Assembly (NCBI GenBank): GCA_946887105.1
Contig: CAMPKJ010000018.1
Coordinates: 1 to 36,080 of the forward strand
Source of the DNA: an uncultured Acidobacteriota bacterium
Lineage (GTDB): Bacteria; Acidobacteriota; Thermoanaerobaculia; Gp7-AA8
Length of the DNA: 36,080 bases
Reading direction: 5' to 3'
The notes under the pieces are model-generated. The model worked only from the letters and a program-made list of their open reading frames with translations. It did not search any database and had not been told where the DNA came from. Positions within the stretch are counted from its first letter, which is position 1. Each line of letters begins with the position of its first letter. The position numbers and the translations under genes are program-made. Below are positions 1 through 7,401 of this stretch, piece after piece.

Positions 1-1
1 C

Positions 2-406
2 TATTTTGTCTGCATCGAAGGGAGGCATCCGATGTCATTCGCCGATCTGAACCCCAAATTCGTCTTCTTCACCCCTGCCAGCACCCCCGATCTGATCGAA
101 CAGGTCGACCACGCCATCATCGCCCTCGATGGGCGCGCGCCGATCGGCGGCGACTGCGCGATCGAGCACCTCAACCCCGTCTCCGGCGCCGGCGTGCTGC
201 GCGTCGATCTGTGGGTGAACGACCTCGCCGATTACACGTGCACCTACGGCTTCACCGTCTCCGATGAGAAGGGGAAGGTCCCGTATGCGCGCGGCGAGCG
301 CACGGTGGTGAACATCGATCCGCGCTCGCAGGCGCCGCAGAAGTGGAGCCGCGAGTTCCGCGTCGCGCATGCGGAACTGCTCAAGGACCTGCCGGCGTAC
401 GCATAA
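2..406 (+). CDS. Acyl-CoA thioesterase-like hotdog protein, 5' end outside window
   Basis: The reading frame is open to the left edge of the window, so the gene is probably truncated here. An ATG at 32 has a good GGAGG six bases upstream. However, the residues encoded before it (YFVCIEGRHP) align with the 'YLRYLEEAR' helix of YbgC/4HBT-type thioesterases, so I take that ATG as internal. The visible part looks like the second half of a hotdog fold: a strand pair near VLRVDLWVNDLADYTCTYGF, then a segment containing YARGERTVV and a short C-terminal helix. Such enzymes hydrolyse acyl-CoA thioesters in the cytoplasm. The catalytic Asp/HVNN segment would lie upstream and cannot be checked, so substrate and activity are unknown. 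The gene stops 15 bp before the favoured start of a TetR regulator. Confidence 0.6.
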   Translation, partial: YFVCIEGRHPMSFADLNPKFVFFTPASTPDLIEQVDHAIIALDGRAPIGGDCAIEHLNPVSGAGVLRVDLWVNDLADYTCTYGFTVSDEKGKVPYARGERTVVNIDPRSQAPQKWSREFRVAHAELLKDLPAYA

Positions 407-408
407 CC

Positions 409-414
409 TACAAT
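409..414 (+). promoter_or_regulatory. -10 box (TACAAT), probable leaderless promoter of the TetR gene
   Basis: TACAAT is followed by seven bases and then ATG at 422. No Shine-Dalgarno precedes the ATG. The spacing places the transcription start at or next to the start codon. The same arrangement recurs before many genes of this window. Confidence 0.55.
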
Positions 415-421
415 GTCCGCG

Positions 422-1054
422 ATGGCAGCCAACGCCGCACCGACGCCGACGCTCGCGACACTTGCACCGAAGGGCGAGCGCACGCGCCAGAGCATCCTCG
501 AGCGCGCGGTCGACATCGCCTCGCTGGATGGATTGCAGGGCCTGACCATCGGCCGTCTGGCCGAGGAGCTGGGGATGTCGAAGAGCGGCCTCTTCGCGCA
601 CTTTGGCTCGAAAGAGGATCTGCAGATCGCCACCATCGAGGCGGCGTCGCAGCGCTACATCAACGAGATCTTCACCGAGGCGCTGCGGCAGCCGCGCGGA
701 TACCCGCGGCTCCTGGCCATCTGTAACTCGTGGCTCTCCTACATCCGCCGCTCCGTCTTTCCGGGCGGCTGTTTCTTCGCGGCGGCGTCGTTCGAGTTCG
801 ACAGCCGTCCCGGTCCGGTGCGCGACCGCATCCGCAAGATGATGGATGACTGGATGCACGCGCTGGAACGCTCGATCCGCATGGCCAAGGATGAGGGTCA
901 TCTGAAGGACGACGTCGATCCGTCGCAGCTCGCCTTCGAGCTGAACGCGCTCTTCTTCGGCGCGAACTTCGCCTTCTACCTGCGCGACGATCAGCAGGCC
1001 ATCGAGCGCGCCGAGCGCGCGGTACGGACCAGGCTGGAAGCGCTCAGGAAGTAG
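422..1054 (+). CDS. TetR/AcrR family transcriptional regulator
   Basis: This 210-residue protein has the standard TetR layout. An N-terminal three-helix DNA-binding domain covers about residues 20-65, with the helix-turn-helix around LTIGRLAEELGMSKSGLFAHF. An all-helical ligand/dimer domain follows. The C-terminal part carries FPGGCFFAAASFEFD and RPGPVRD, which I associate with the TetR_C_13-like subgroup. It probably represses a nearby or own promoter in response to a small molecule; the ligand is unknown. An ATG also exists at 413, but it overlaps the TACAAT box and lacks a ribosome-binding site, so 422 is favoured. The upstream thioesterase-like gene is a plausible target or partner, but the sequence shows no operator that I could recognise. 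Confidence 0.88.
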   Translation: MAANAAPTPTLATLAPKGERTRQSILERAVDIASLDGLQGLTIGRLAEELGMSKSGLFAHFGSKEDLQIATIEAASQRYINEIFTEALRQPRGYPRLLAICNSWLSYIRRSVFPGGCFFAAASFEFDSRPGPVRDRIRKMMDDWMHALERSIRMAKDEGHLKDDVDPSQLAFELNALFFGANFAFYLRDDQQAIERAERAVRTRLEALRK

Positions 1055-1086
1055 CTGCCACCGAACGTTCACTCCACCGTAACCAA

Positions 1087-1137
1087 CAACTCCTCCGCTC
1101 GCTCGTTCAATGAGCAAATCTCGAGATGGAGGAGTTG
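1087..1137 (+). promoter_or_regulatory. Inverted repeat enclosing the tldD Shine-Dalgarno
   Basis: CAACTCCTCC at 1087-1096 and GGAGGAGTTG at 1128-1137 are perfectly complementary over 10 bp. The right arm contains the GGAGGAG ribosome-binding site for the tldD start at 1141. A small inner stem (GCTC 1101-1104 with GAGC 1112-1115) could form in the 31-nt loop. In mRNA this would hide the ribosome-binding site. Regulation is inferred, not shown. Confidence 0.5.
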
Positions 1138-1140
1138 CGT

Positions 1141-2694
1141 ATGGCCGAAGAATCAGGCCTCACCCGGCGTACCGTGATCGGCGCGGGTGCCGCGGCGTTG
1201 GCGTCCGTGGCAGTTTCCGATCTATTGAGTGTCTCATCGCTGCTCGCGAATACCGGACCGGCAAACGGCGTCGGCTACTTCGCGCGATTCGGAGTGACCG
1301 AGCAGTTGATCCGCGGCACGCTCTCCGCGGCGCTGTCGAAGGGCGGCGACTACGCGGACGTGTTCTTCCAGCACCGCGTCTCGAACAACCTTTCCCTCGA
1401 GGACGGGATCGTGAACCGAGCCACCGCCAACGTTGCCCTCGGCGTCGGTGTGCGCGTTCTCAAAGGCGACCAGACCGGCTACGGCTTCACCGAGGACATC
1501 ACGCCGGATGGACTGCGCCGCGCTGCGTTGACCGCGGCCGCGATCGCGCAGGGCCCGAGCCGCGAAGCTCCGGCGCGCTTCAAAGTCATGGAAGGGAAGC
1601 CGAATCGCTATCCGGTCAAAATTCGCTGGGAAGACATCCGACCGCAGCAGAAGCTCACAGTGCTGAACGGACTGAACGAGAAAACGTTCAAGGCCGATCC
1701 GCGCGTGAAGAAAGTGAGCATGGGCTTCACCGACCAGGGCAGCGTCATCCTCATCGCCGACTCCACCGGCCGCATCGTCGAGGACGCGCAGCCGATGACC
1801 ACCATGTATCTCTCCGTCGTCGCCGAGCAGGACGGGCGCCGCGAGAACAACAGCATCAATCGCGCGGCGCGCGCCGACATCGGCTACTACACGCCCGAGC
1901 GCCTCGACCGCATGGTCACGGACGTGGTCGGCAAAACCATGATCCTGTTCGATGCCGTGCAGCCGCCGGCCGGTGAGATGCCTGTGGTCATGGCCGCCGG
2001 CGCAGCGGGCATCCTCCTGCACGAAGCGATCGGCCACGGGATGGAAGCGGACTTCAACCGCAAGAATGTCTCGATCTACTCGGACAAGCTGGGCAAGCCG
2101 GTGGCGAAACCGTTCGTCTCGATCGTCGACGAAGGAACGCAGGAAGGCGCGCGCGGCGCGATCAATGTCGATGACGAAGGCAACGCCGCCGGCCGCACGA
2201 TGCTGGTCGAGAAAGGCACGCTCACCAGCTATCTGCACGACTCCATCTCCGCGAAGCATTACGGCGTCAAGCCGACCGGCAACGGGCGCCGCCAGGGTTA
2301 CGAGCACGTGCCGATGCCGCGCATGCGCTCGACGTACATGCTCCCCGGCCCGCACACGCCCGACGAGATCATGGCCTCGGTGAAGAAGGGCATCTATTGC
2401 GAGCTCTTCTCGAACGGTCAGGTCAACATCGGCGCCGGCGACTTCACGTTCTACGTGAAGAACGGCTATCTCATCGAAGACGGCAAGATCACCAAGCCGA
2501 TCAAGGACGTGAACATCATCGGCAACGGGCCGAAGGTGCTCGAGCTGATCGACATGGTCGGCAACGATCTCAAGATCGACGAAGGCGGCTGGACGTGCGG
2601 CAAGGACGGGCAGTACGTGCCGGTCTCGCAGGGACTGCCGACGGTGCGCGTTTCCTCCATCACGGTCGGCGGACGCGCCGAGAAGAAGGGATGA
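1141..2694 (+). CDS. tldD: TldD family metalloprotease with Tat signal
   Basis: TldD is the catalytic subunit of the TldD/TldE heterodimeric zinc protease, which in E. coli degrades unfolded peptides and matures microcin B17. The HExxxH zinc motif is present (HEAIGH, residues 294-299), as is the downstream Cys ligand region TCGKDGQYVPV (Cys486). Length is 517 residues, close to the family norm plus a leader. The leader carries a twin-arginine signature (TRRTVIG) followed by a hydrophobic Ala-rich stretch, so export by the Tat pathway is likely; E. coli TldD has no such signal. I chose the ATG at 1141 because GGAGGAG lies six bases upstream. The in-frame ATG at 1126 would precede that site. 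The gene overlaps or directly abuts tldE, so the two are almost certainly co-translated. Confidence 0.93.
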   Translation: MAEESGLTRRTVIGAGAAALASVAVSDLLSVSSLLANTGPANGVGYFARFGVTEQLIRGTLSAALSKGGDYADVFFQHRVSNNLSLEDGIVNRATANVALGVGVRVLKGDQTGYGFTEDITPDGLRRAALTAAAIAQGPSREAPARFKVMEGKPNRYPVKIRWEDIRPQQKLTVLNGLNEKTFKADPRVKKVSMGFTDQGSVILIADSTGRIVEDAQPMTTMYLSVVAEQDGRRENNSINRAARADIGYYTPERLDRMVTDVVGKTMILFDAVQPPAGEMPVVMAAGAAGILLHEAIGHGMEADFNRKNVSIYSDKLGKPVAKPFVSIVDEGTQEGARGAINVDDEGNAAGRTMLVEKGTLTSYLHDSISAKHYGVKPTGNGRRQGYEHVPMPRMRSTYMLPGPHTPDEIMASVKKGIYCELFSNGQVNIGAGDFTFYVKNGYLIEDGKITKPIKDVNIIGNGPKVLELIDMVGNDLKIDEGGWTCGKDGQYVPVSQGLPTVRVSSITVGGRAEKKG

Positions 2695-2699
2695 CGATC

Positions 2700-4037
2700 A
2701 TGAGCAAGAACAACGATCAGGACATGCTCGCCATCGCCCAGTCGTGCATCGCCATCGCCAGAAGTGCGGGCGCGAAGGATGCCGCCGCACGTGCGTATCG
2801 CGTCCGCGACGTGTCGCTCGACTATCGCGACGGGCAGGTCGAGAAGATCAGCGAATCGACCACGCGCGGCGTGACCATTCAGTTGTACGTCGACGGCCGC
2901 TACTCCAGCGTCGGCACGAGCGATCTGCGTCCCGATGCGCTGAAGACATTCATCTCGGACTCGGTTGCGGTGGCCCGTGCCATCGCGCCCGATCCGTTCC
3001 GCGCGCTCCCCGATCCCGCGCTATACAAAGGACAGTCCGGCGCGAACCTGCAGCTCGAGGATCCGAAATACTTCGGCATCACCGCCGATGACGGCCGCAA
3101 GGTGGCGAAGGTCGCGCACGACGCGGCGCGCACGGTGAAAGGCGCCGATTCAATCCTGAGCGTCACCTCTTCGTACTCGTCGAACCTGGTCGAGAACTGG
3201 ATGGTGACCTCGAACGGATTCTCGGGCACGAATCGCGGCACGTCGTTCTTCGTCTCGGCGCAGGTGAGCGCGAAGGATGGCGACGGACGGCGCCCCGAGG
3301 AGTACGACTATGCGGGCTCGCGCTTCTGGGGCTCGGTGCCGGACGTCGCATCGATCGGCGCGAATGCCGCACAACGCACGCTGCGCCGGCTGGGCTCGAA
3401 GAAAGGCCAAACCGCGGAGATGACGGTGCTCGTCGACAACCGCGCCTCGGGACGCCTGGTGAGCATGCTCGGCCAGGCGTTGCAGGCCTCGAATCTCCAG
3501 CAGAAGCGCTCCTTCCTCGAAGGGAAGCTCGGGCAGCAGGTGGTCAGTCCGCTGATGACGGTCAGCGACGATCCGCTGGTGACGAAAGGCTTCGGCTCGC
3601 GCAAGTTCGACAACGAAGGGATCGCCGCGAAGCCGCGCGTGGTGCTCGAGAATGGCGTGCTGCGCTCGTACTACATCGACACGTATTACGGACGGAAGCT
3701 GAAGATGGACCCGACCAGCGGATCGATCTCGAACCTGTCGTGGAAGCTCGGCGCGAAAAGCCAGCAGGAGCTGCTCGCGGATGCGAAGGACGCGCTGCTG
3801 ATCACGAGCTTCATCGGCGGCAACTCGAACAGCGGCACCGGCGACTTCTCGGTCGGCGTGGTCGGCTTCCGCGTGCGCAATGGCGAGATCGCGGAACCGG
3901 TCGCGGAGATGAACCTCTCCGGCAACCATCTCGAGTTCTGGAAGAAGCTGGTGGCGGTGGGGAACGATCCGTTCGCGTACTCGGCGATGAGAGCACCGAC
4001 GCTCGTGTTCGAGAACGTGAGCGTGGCCGGGACTTAG
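2700..4037 (+). CDS. tldE: TldE/PmbA family protein, TldD partner
   Basis: This 445-residue protein matches TldE/PmbA, the non-catalytic partner that pairs with TldD to enclose the active site. It lacks HExxxH, as expected. Family features include SLDYRDGQVEKISESTTRGV near the N-terminus, DNRASGRLVSMLGQALQASN in the middle, and TGDFSVGVVGF with a NLSGNHLEFW segment near the end. Two starts are possible: ATG 2691, which overlaps the tldD stop as ATGA, and ATG 2700, with GAAGGG nine bases upstream. I prefer 2700. Neither start gives a signal peptide, in contrast to the Tat leader on tldD, so TldE may be exported only as a passenger of the folded heterodimer. The 3' end overlaps the convergent ispE stop by 4 bp. 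Confidence 0.92.
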   Translation: MSKNNDQDMLAIAQSCIAIARSAGAKDAAARAYRVRDVSLDYRDGQVEKISESTTRGVTIQLYVDGRYSSVGTSDLRPDALKTFISDSVAVARAIAPDPFRALPDPALYKGQSGANLQLEDPKYFGITADDGRKVAKVAHDAARTVKGADSILSVTSSYSSNLVENWMVTSNGFSGTNRGTSFFVSAQVSAKDGDGRRPEEYDYAGSRFWGSVPDVASIGANAAQRTLRRLGSKKGQTAEMTVLVDNRASGRLVSMLGQALQASNLQQKRSFLEGKLGQQVVSPLMTVSDDPLVTKGFGSRKFDNEGIAAKPRVVLENGVLRSYYIDTYYGRKLKMDPTSGSISNLSWKLGAKSQQELLADAKDALLITSFIGGNSNSGTGDFSVGVVGFRVRNGEIAEPVAEMNLSGNHLEFWKKLVAVGNDPFAYSAMRAPTLVFENVSVAGT

Positions 4038-4786
4038 ATCGTTTCCGCGCGCTCCACGCGCACGTCATCAAACGCCGCCGCGGCTCCATCGCGGGCCGCG
4101 GCGGTGGCAAACGCTCCCACGATCGTCGAGCCCGATCCGGTCATCGACGCCCACCGCGCACCCGCCGCGGACAAGCGCTCCTTCAACGTTCGCAGTCGCG
4201 GAATCATCGCGAACACCGGCTCCTCGAAGTCATTCGTGAAGTTCTCGTAGCCTTCGCGATACGCGTCGATGCCCAGCGGCGGCGAGTAGCTTGTGATGCG
4301 CGCAAAGGCGTCCTTCGTCAGCACGCGCTCCTCCGGCAGCAACAGCAACAAAGGAACGCCATCGCGCGAGGGCAGCGGCGTCAGCACCTCACCGCGCCCG
4401 GTCGCGTAGGCGGTGCCGCCGAGGAGAAAGAAAGGAACGTCGGAGCCGAGGGAGAGCGCCAGCGCGGGATCGGCACGACCGAGAGCCACCAGCGTCGTGG
4501 CCGCATTCGACGACCCGCCGCCCAATCCGCCGCCCGCGGGAATGCGTTTCTTCAACTCGATCGCCAGCGGCGGCGCACCGGCCAGCTTCGCGGCGCGCAT
4601 CACCAGGTTCGTGTCGTCCGTCGGAATGGCCGGATCGTCGCAGACGAGAGAAAGAGAAGAGGAGGGACGAAAGGTCAGCTCATCGTGCAGCGAGATGGTC
4701 TGGAAGACGGTCTCGAGATCGTGAAATCCGTCGGCGCGCTTGCCGGTGATCCGCAGCGACCAGTTAATTTTCGAGTACGACTTCAT
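4034..4786 (-). CDS. ispE: 4-diphosphocytidyl-2-C-methyl-D-erythritol kinase
   Basis: IspE phosphorylates CDP-methylerythritol with ATP in the cytoplasmic MEP pathway to isopentenyl diphosphate. The protein starts MKSYSKINWSLRITGKRADG, typical of IspE (KINxxLxVxGxRxDGxH), followed by FHDLETVFQ. The GHMP-kinase ATP loop PAGGGLGGGSSNAA is at residues 83-96. The C-terminal glycine motif SMTGSGSTIVG is also present. At 250 residues it is somewhat shorter than the usual 280-300, but all motifs are there. Its start lies 23 bp inside the upstream LolB-like lipoprotein gene, so the two are translationally linked. E. coli also places lolB next to ispE, which supports both calls. Confidence 0.95.
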   Translation of the reverse strand: MKSYSKINWSLRITGKRADGFHDLETVFQTISLHDELTFRPSSSLSLVCDDPAIPTDDTNLVMRAAKLAGAPPLAIELKKRIPAGGGLGGGSSNAATTLVALGRADPALALSLGSDVPFFLLGGTAYATGRGEVLTPLPSRDGVPLLLLLPEERVLTKDAFARITSYSPPLGIDAYREGYENFTNDFEEPVFAMIPRLRTLKERLSAAGARWASMTGSGSTIVGAFATAAARDGAAAAFDDVRVERAETI

Positions 4787-5339
4787 CGTGCGTGATCTCG
4801 ATGCGATCCTCGCCGCTGGCGATCACCACGCGCGACGCCGGGAACGACGGCGGCTCGAACTGCACGGTCATGTTGCCCGCAGTCGCGGACGCGATACCGC
4901 CCGGCGCGTATTCGACGCGCACGTCGTCGCGCGGCGGCAGACCGAGGAGCAGCATGGCCGTCTCCGCCGGCGTGAGTCCCGCATCGCGCAGAAACGCAAA
5001 CGCCTCCGGAGCGGCCGGCGGATCGGTGGTGATGCGATTCCCGTCCGCCCTCATGGTGATCGCCGTGGTGCCCACCGGCGTATACGCGATCAGCTCCATC
5101 CGCTGCGCATCATGCACGGCGAGTTGCGCGCGGAACGACTGCGTCTTCCCTTTCACCGTCGCGCGGATGCGCATCAGGCTGCGCATGCCGCCGAAGCTCG
5201 CGCGGCGCGCGCGGAGCTGCTGCATGGCTTCCTCCGCCGTCGGCGCGGTGAGTGGCGCGACCGGCGCGCCCACCGGACGCGCAGTGCGGCACGACGCGAG
5301 CAGAGCCGCGGCGAGAAGAACGGCTGCGGTTCTCTTCAT
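4764..5339 (-). CDS. LolB/DUF4292-like outer-membrane lipoprotein
   Basis: The 191-residue product begins with a lipoprotein signal (MKRTAAVLLAAALLASC), with the acylated Cys at residue 17. The mature part has the beta-rich pattern of LolB/DUF4292 proteins: MRSLMRIRATVKGKTQSFRA, then AQRMELIAYTPVGTTAITMR, then a late ASRVVIASGEDRIEI strand. LolB accepts lipoproteins from LolA at the outer membrane. Sequence divergence is high, so function is inferred from fold pattern and from the gene order TPR protein - LolB-like - ispE. Its ATG overlaps the TGA of the upstream TPR gene (ATGA) and its 3' end overlaps ispE, giving a tight three-gene operon. Alternative: a generic acidobacterial envelope lipoprotein. 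Confidence 0.65.
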   Translation of the reverse strand: MKRTAAVLLAAALLASCRTARPVGAPVAPLTAPTAEEAMQQLRARRASFGGMRSLMRIRATVKGKTQSFRAQLAVHDAQRMELIAYTPVGTTAITMRADGNRITTDPPAAPEAFAFLRDAGLTPAETAMLLLGLPPRDDVRVEYAPGGIASATAGNMTVQFEPPSFPASRVVIASGEDRIEITHDEVVLEN

Positions 5340-7237
5340 CGTTGGGTCGTGAGGGCGTGACGCTCGATCTCGGCGATCTTCGAGCGCAGCTTGTCGACGT
5401 CCTTCGATTCCGGATCGAGATCGACGGCCGTGCGATAGCTCTTCAGCGCGCGCTGCATGTCGCCGCGTTTCGCGTACACGTCGCCGAGGTGCTCGTGCAC
5501 CGTCGGATCGCGCGGGAGCATGCGCGTGGCGTCGGTCAGATACTTCTCCGCGAGGTCGAGCTGCCCGAGCCGGAAGTAGACCCAGCCGAGCGAATCGATG
5601 TACGCGCCGTTATCGGGATCCTGGCCGACCGCGCGCGTGAGCATCTCCTGCGCGCGCTCGAGATTCACGTTCTTGTCGGCCCACATGTAGCCGAGGTAGT
5701 TGAGCGACGGCGCGTGCTCGGGATTCGCTTTCAGCACCTCCAGGAACACCGCCTCGGAGGCTTTGATGTCGCCCGCGCGCTCCTGCACGGAGCCGAGCTG
5801 GAACTTCAGCTCGACGTCATCCGGCTTCGCCGCAATCGCCGACTGCAGCAGCGTGACCGCGCCCGGGAAGTCCTCCGCCTGAATGTACGCCTCGGATGCG
5901 GCGACGACGTTGCGCGTGCCGAGCTTCGCCTGCGCCGCCGCGTGCTCGCGTGCCTTCTCTTTCTGCCCCGCGCCCAGAAGCGCGGTCAGATAGCGCGCGT
6001 TCACGAACGGATCGGAGGGGAACTTCTGGACCAGCGGCTCCAGCAGCGGAACCGCTTCTTCCGTCTTCTTCTGCTTCTTCAGCGCTTCGAGCGCGATGTT
6101 GATGGCCTGGGGATTCGGCCGTTCGTTGAACGTGAAGATCGCCTTCGCGCGCTCGACGGCCTCGTCGTACTTCGCCGTCTGCAGCGCGATGAACGCGAGC
6201 TGCGTGCGGGCGATGGCGTTCAGATTCGGCGGCACGTCGGACATTCCGAGCAGCTGCATGAACGTTTGCCTGGCCTCGTCCCACTTCTTCTGACCGGCCA
6301 GGCTGAGCGCGAGGCTGGTCACGTAGTCGACGTCTTTCGGATCGCTGGTGGCGAGCTGGCGGAAGTACTTCTCCGCCTCGGCGTACTCCTCGAGATCGTT
6401 CAGCGCCTCTGCCAGATAGAACAGCGACCGCAGGTCTTTCGGATCGGAGGCCACGAGCGTGCGGAAGCGGTCGCGCGCGCCGCGCGCGTCGCCGGCGCGC
6501 AGGTAGAAATACGCCTGCTGCCGCTGCAGCTCGAGCCGCATCGGATTCTCGGTGATCAGCGGCTGCAGCACCTCGGCTGCCTTCTGCCACTCGCCTTCCT
6601 GCTGATAGATCTCGAGAAGCTGCATCACCGCGGCGCCGAACGTCGGGTCGATGGCCACGGTGCGCTCGAGGTACTTCTTCGCATCGGCGGTGCGCTCCAG
6701 CGCCGCGAGCACCTGCGCATAGTTGAACGTGAGCGCGCGCTGATCGGGTGCGCGCTCGACCATTGCCGCGAGCACCTTCTCGGCGTCGGCGAGGCGATTG
6801 AGCGAACGGAGAATCTGCGAGACGGTGATCCCCGTCGAGAGATCGTCGGGATTGCCTTTATAGGCGGCCTGCAGATAGCCGAGCGCTTCTTCGACCTTGG
6901 CGCGATCGGCGCCCGCGCGATCGAGCAACACGCGGCCGAGGACGCGGTTCGCGTCGTAGAACTCGGGCGACTGCTGCGCGACTTCGCGGAGCTCGTCCTC
7001 GGCGCGATCGATGCGGCCGGACTCGATCAGGATCATCGCGCGCTCATAGAGCAGCACCGGATCGCTGGGCGACTTCGCGATCACCTTGTCCATGTGTTTC
7101 AGCGCGTCGTCGAAGCGACCTTCCTCCGCGGCCAGCTTGGCCAGGAGGAACTCGTGCGGCTCGTTGGGGAACTCCTGCGGGCTGGCGGCGGCGGTGACGG
7201 AAAGGGCCGCAATCAGGAGCAGGAGGCACGTCTTCAT
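5336..7237 (-). CDS. Secreted or periplasmic tetratricopeptide-repeat protein
   Basis: The protein has a signal peptide (MKTCLLLLIAALSVTAAA) followed by about 600 residues made almost entirely of TPR units. Recognisable helices include DALKHMDKVIAKSPSDPVLL, FGAAVMQLLEIYQQEGEWQK and ADKNVNLERAQEMLTRAV; the last full unit sits near DLAEKYLTDATRMLPRDP. No enzymatic domain is visible. TPR arrays act as assembly scaffolds, so a role in envelope assembly with the LolB-like lipoprotein it precedes is plausible but unproven. The frame is open further upstream (to 7393), but that part lacks a leader-like sequence. ATG 7249 would also work. I choose 7237 because TACGAT lies ten bases before it and the signal peptide is cleaner. 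Confidence 0.82.
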   Translation of the reverse strand: MKTCLLLLIAALSVTAAASPQEFPNEPHEFLLAKLAAEEGRFDDALKHMDKVIAKSPSDPVLLYERAMILIESGRIDRAEDELREVAQQSPEFYDANRVLGRVLLDRAGADRAKVEEALGYLQAAYKGNPDDLSTGITVSQILRSLNRLADAEKVLAAMVERAPDQRALTFNYAQVLAALERTADAKKYLERTVAIDPTFGAAVMQLLEIYQQEGEWQKAAEVLQPLITENPMRLELQRQQAYFYLRAGDARGARDRFRTLVASDPKDLRSLFYLAEALNDLEEYAEAEKYFRQLATSDPKDVDYVTSLALSLAGQKKWDEARQTFMQLLGMSDVPPNLNAIARTQLAFIALQTAKYDEAVERAKAIFTFNERPNPQAINIALEALKKQKKTEEAVPLLEPLVQKFPSDPFVNARYLTALLGAGQKEKAREHAAAQAKLGTRNVVAASEAYIQAEDFPGAVTLLQSAIAAKPDDVELKFQLGSVQERAGDIKASEAVFLEVLKANPEHAPSLNYLGYMWADKNVNLERAQEMLTRAVGQDPDNGAYIDSLGWVYFRLGQLDLAEKYLTDATRMLPRDPTVHEHLGDVYAKRGDMQRALKSYRTAVDLDPESKDVDKLRSKIAEIERHALTTQR

Positions 7238-7247
7238 GGTTGTTTTC

Positions 7248-7253
7248 ATCGTA
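7248..7253 (-). promoter_or_regulatory. Candidate -10 box (TACGAT) of the TPR-lolB-like-ispE operon
   Basis: On the minus strand TACGAT ends ten bases before ATG 7237, and no Shine-Dalgarno is visible. It overlaps the alternative ATG at 7249, so box and start choice depend on each other. Confidence 0.3.
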
Positions 7254-7401
7254 GCACTCGGGGCCGGCTGGCCCTCTGAAGTCATACGCAACGCGGAGCG
7301 TGCGTCCCAGCTTCCAGACGCACGGCCGGTGCCAGTGCAAACGGCAATCAGGACAGTTGGTCGAAGTTGTGCTAAAAGCGTCAAACGAGGCAAAAAAAAG
7401 C

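Noticed and set aside
32..406. ATG 32 with a perfect GGAGG as true start of the first gene
   Set aside because: The frame is open upstream to the window edge, and the upstream residues align with the thioesterase family, so the site is more likely internal.
1234..2355. Minus-strand open frame of 373 codons over tldD
   Set aside because: His/Arg/Val-rich antisense shadow of a well-supported TldD gene.
5252..7279. Plus-strand open frame of 675 codons opposite the TPR gene
   Set aside because: It is the antisense shadow of the TPR array: Arg/Leu/Glu-rich, without domains or a start signal, a normal by-product of high GC.
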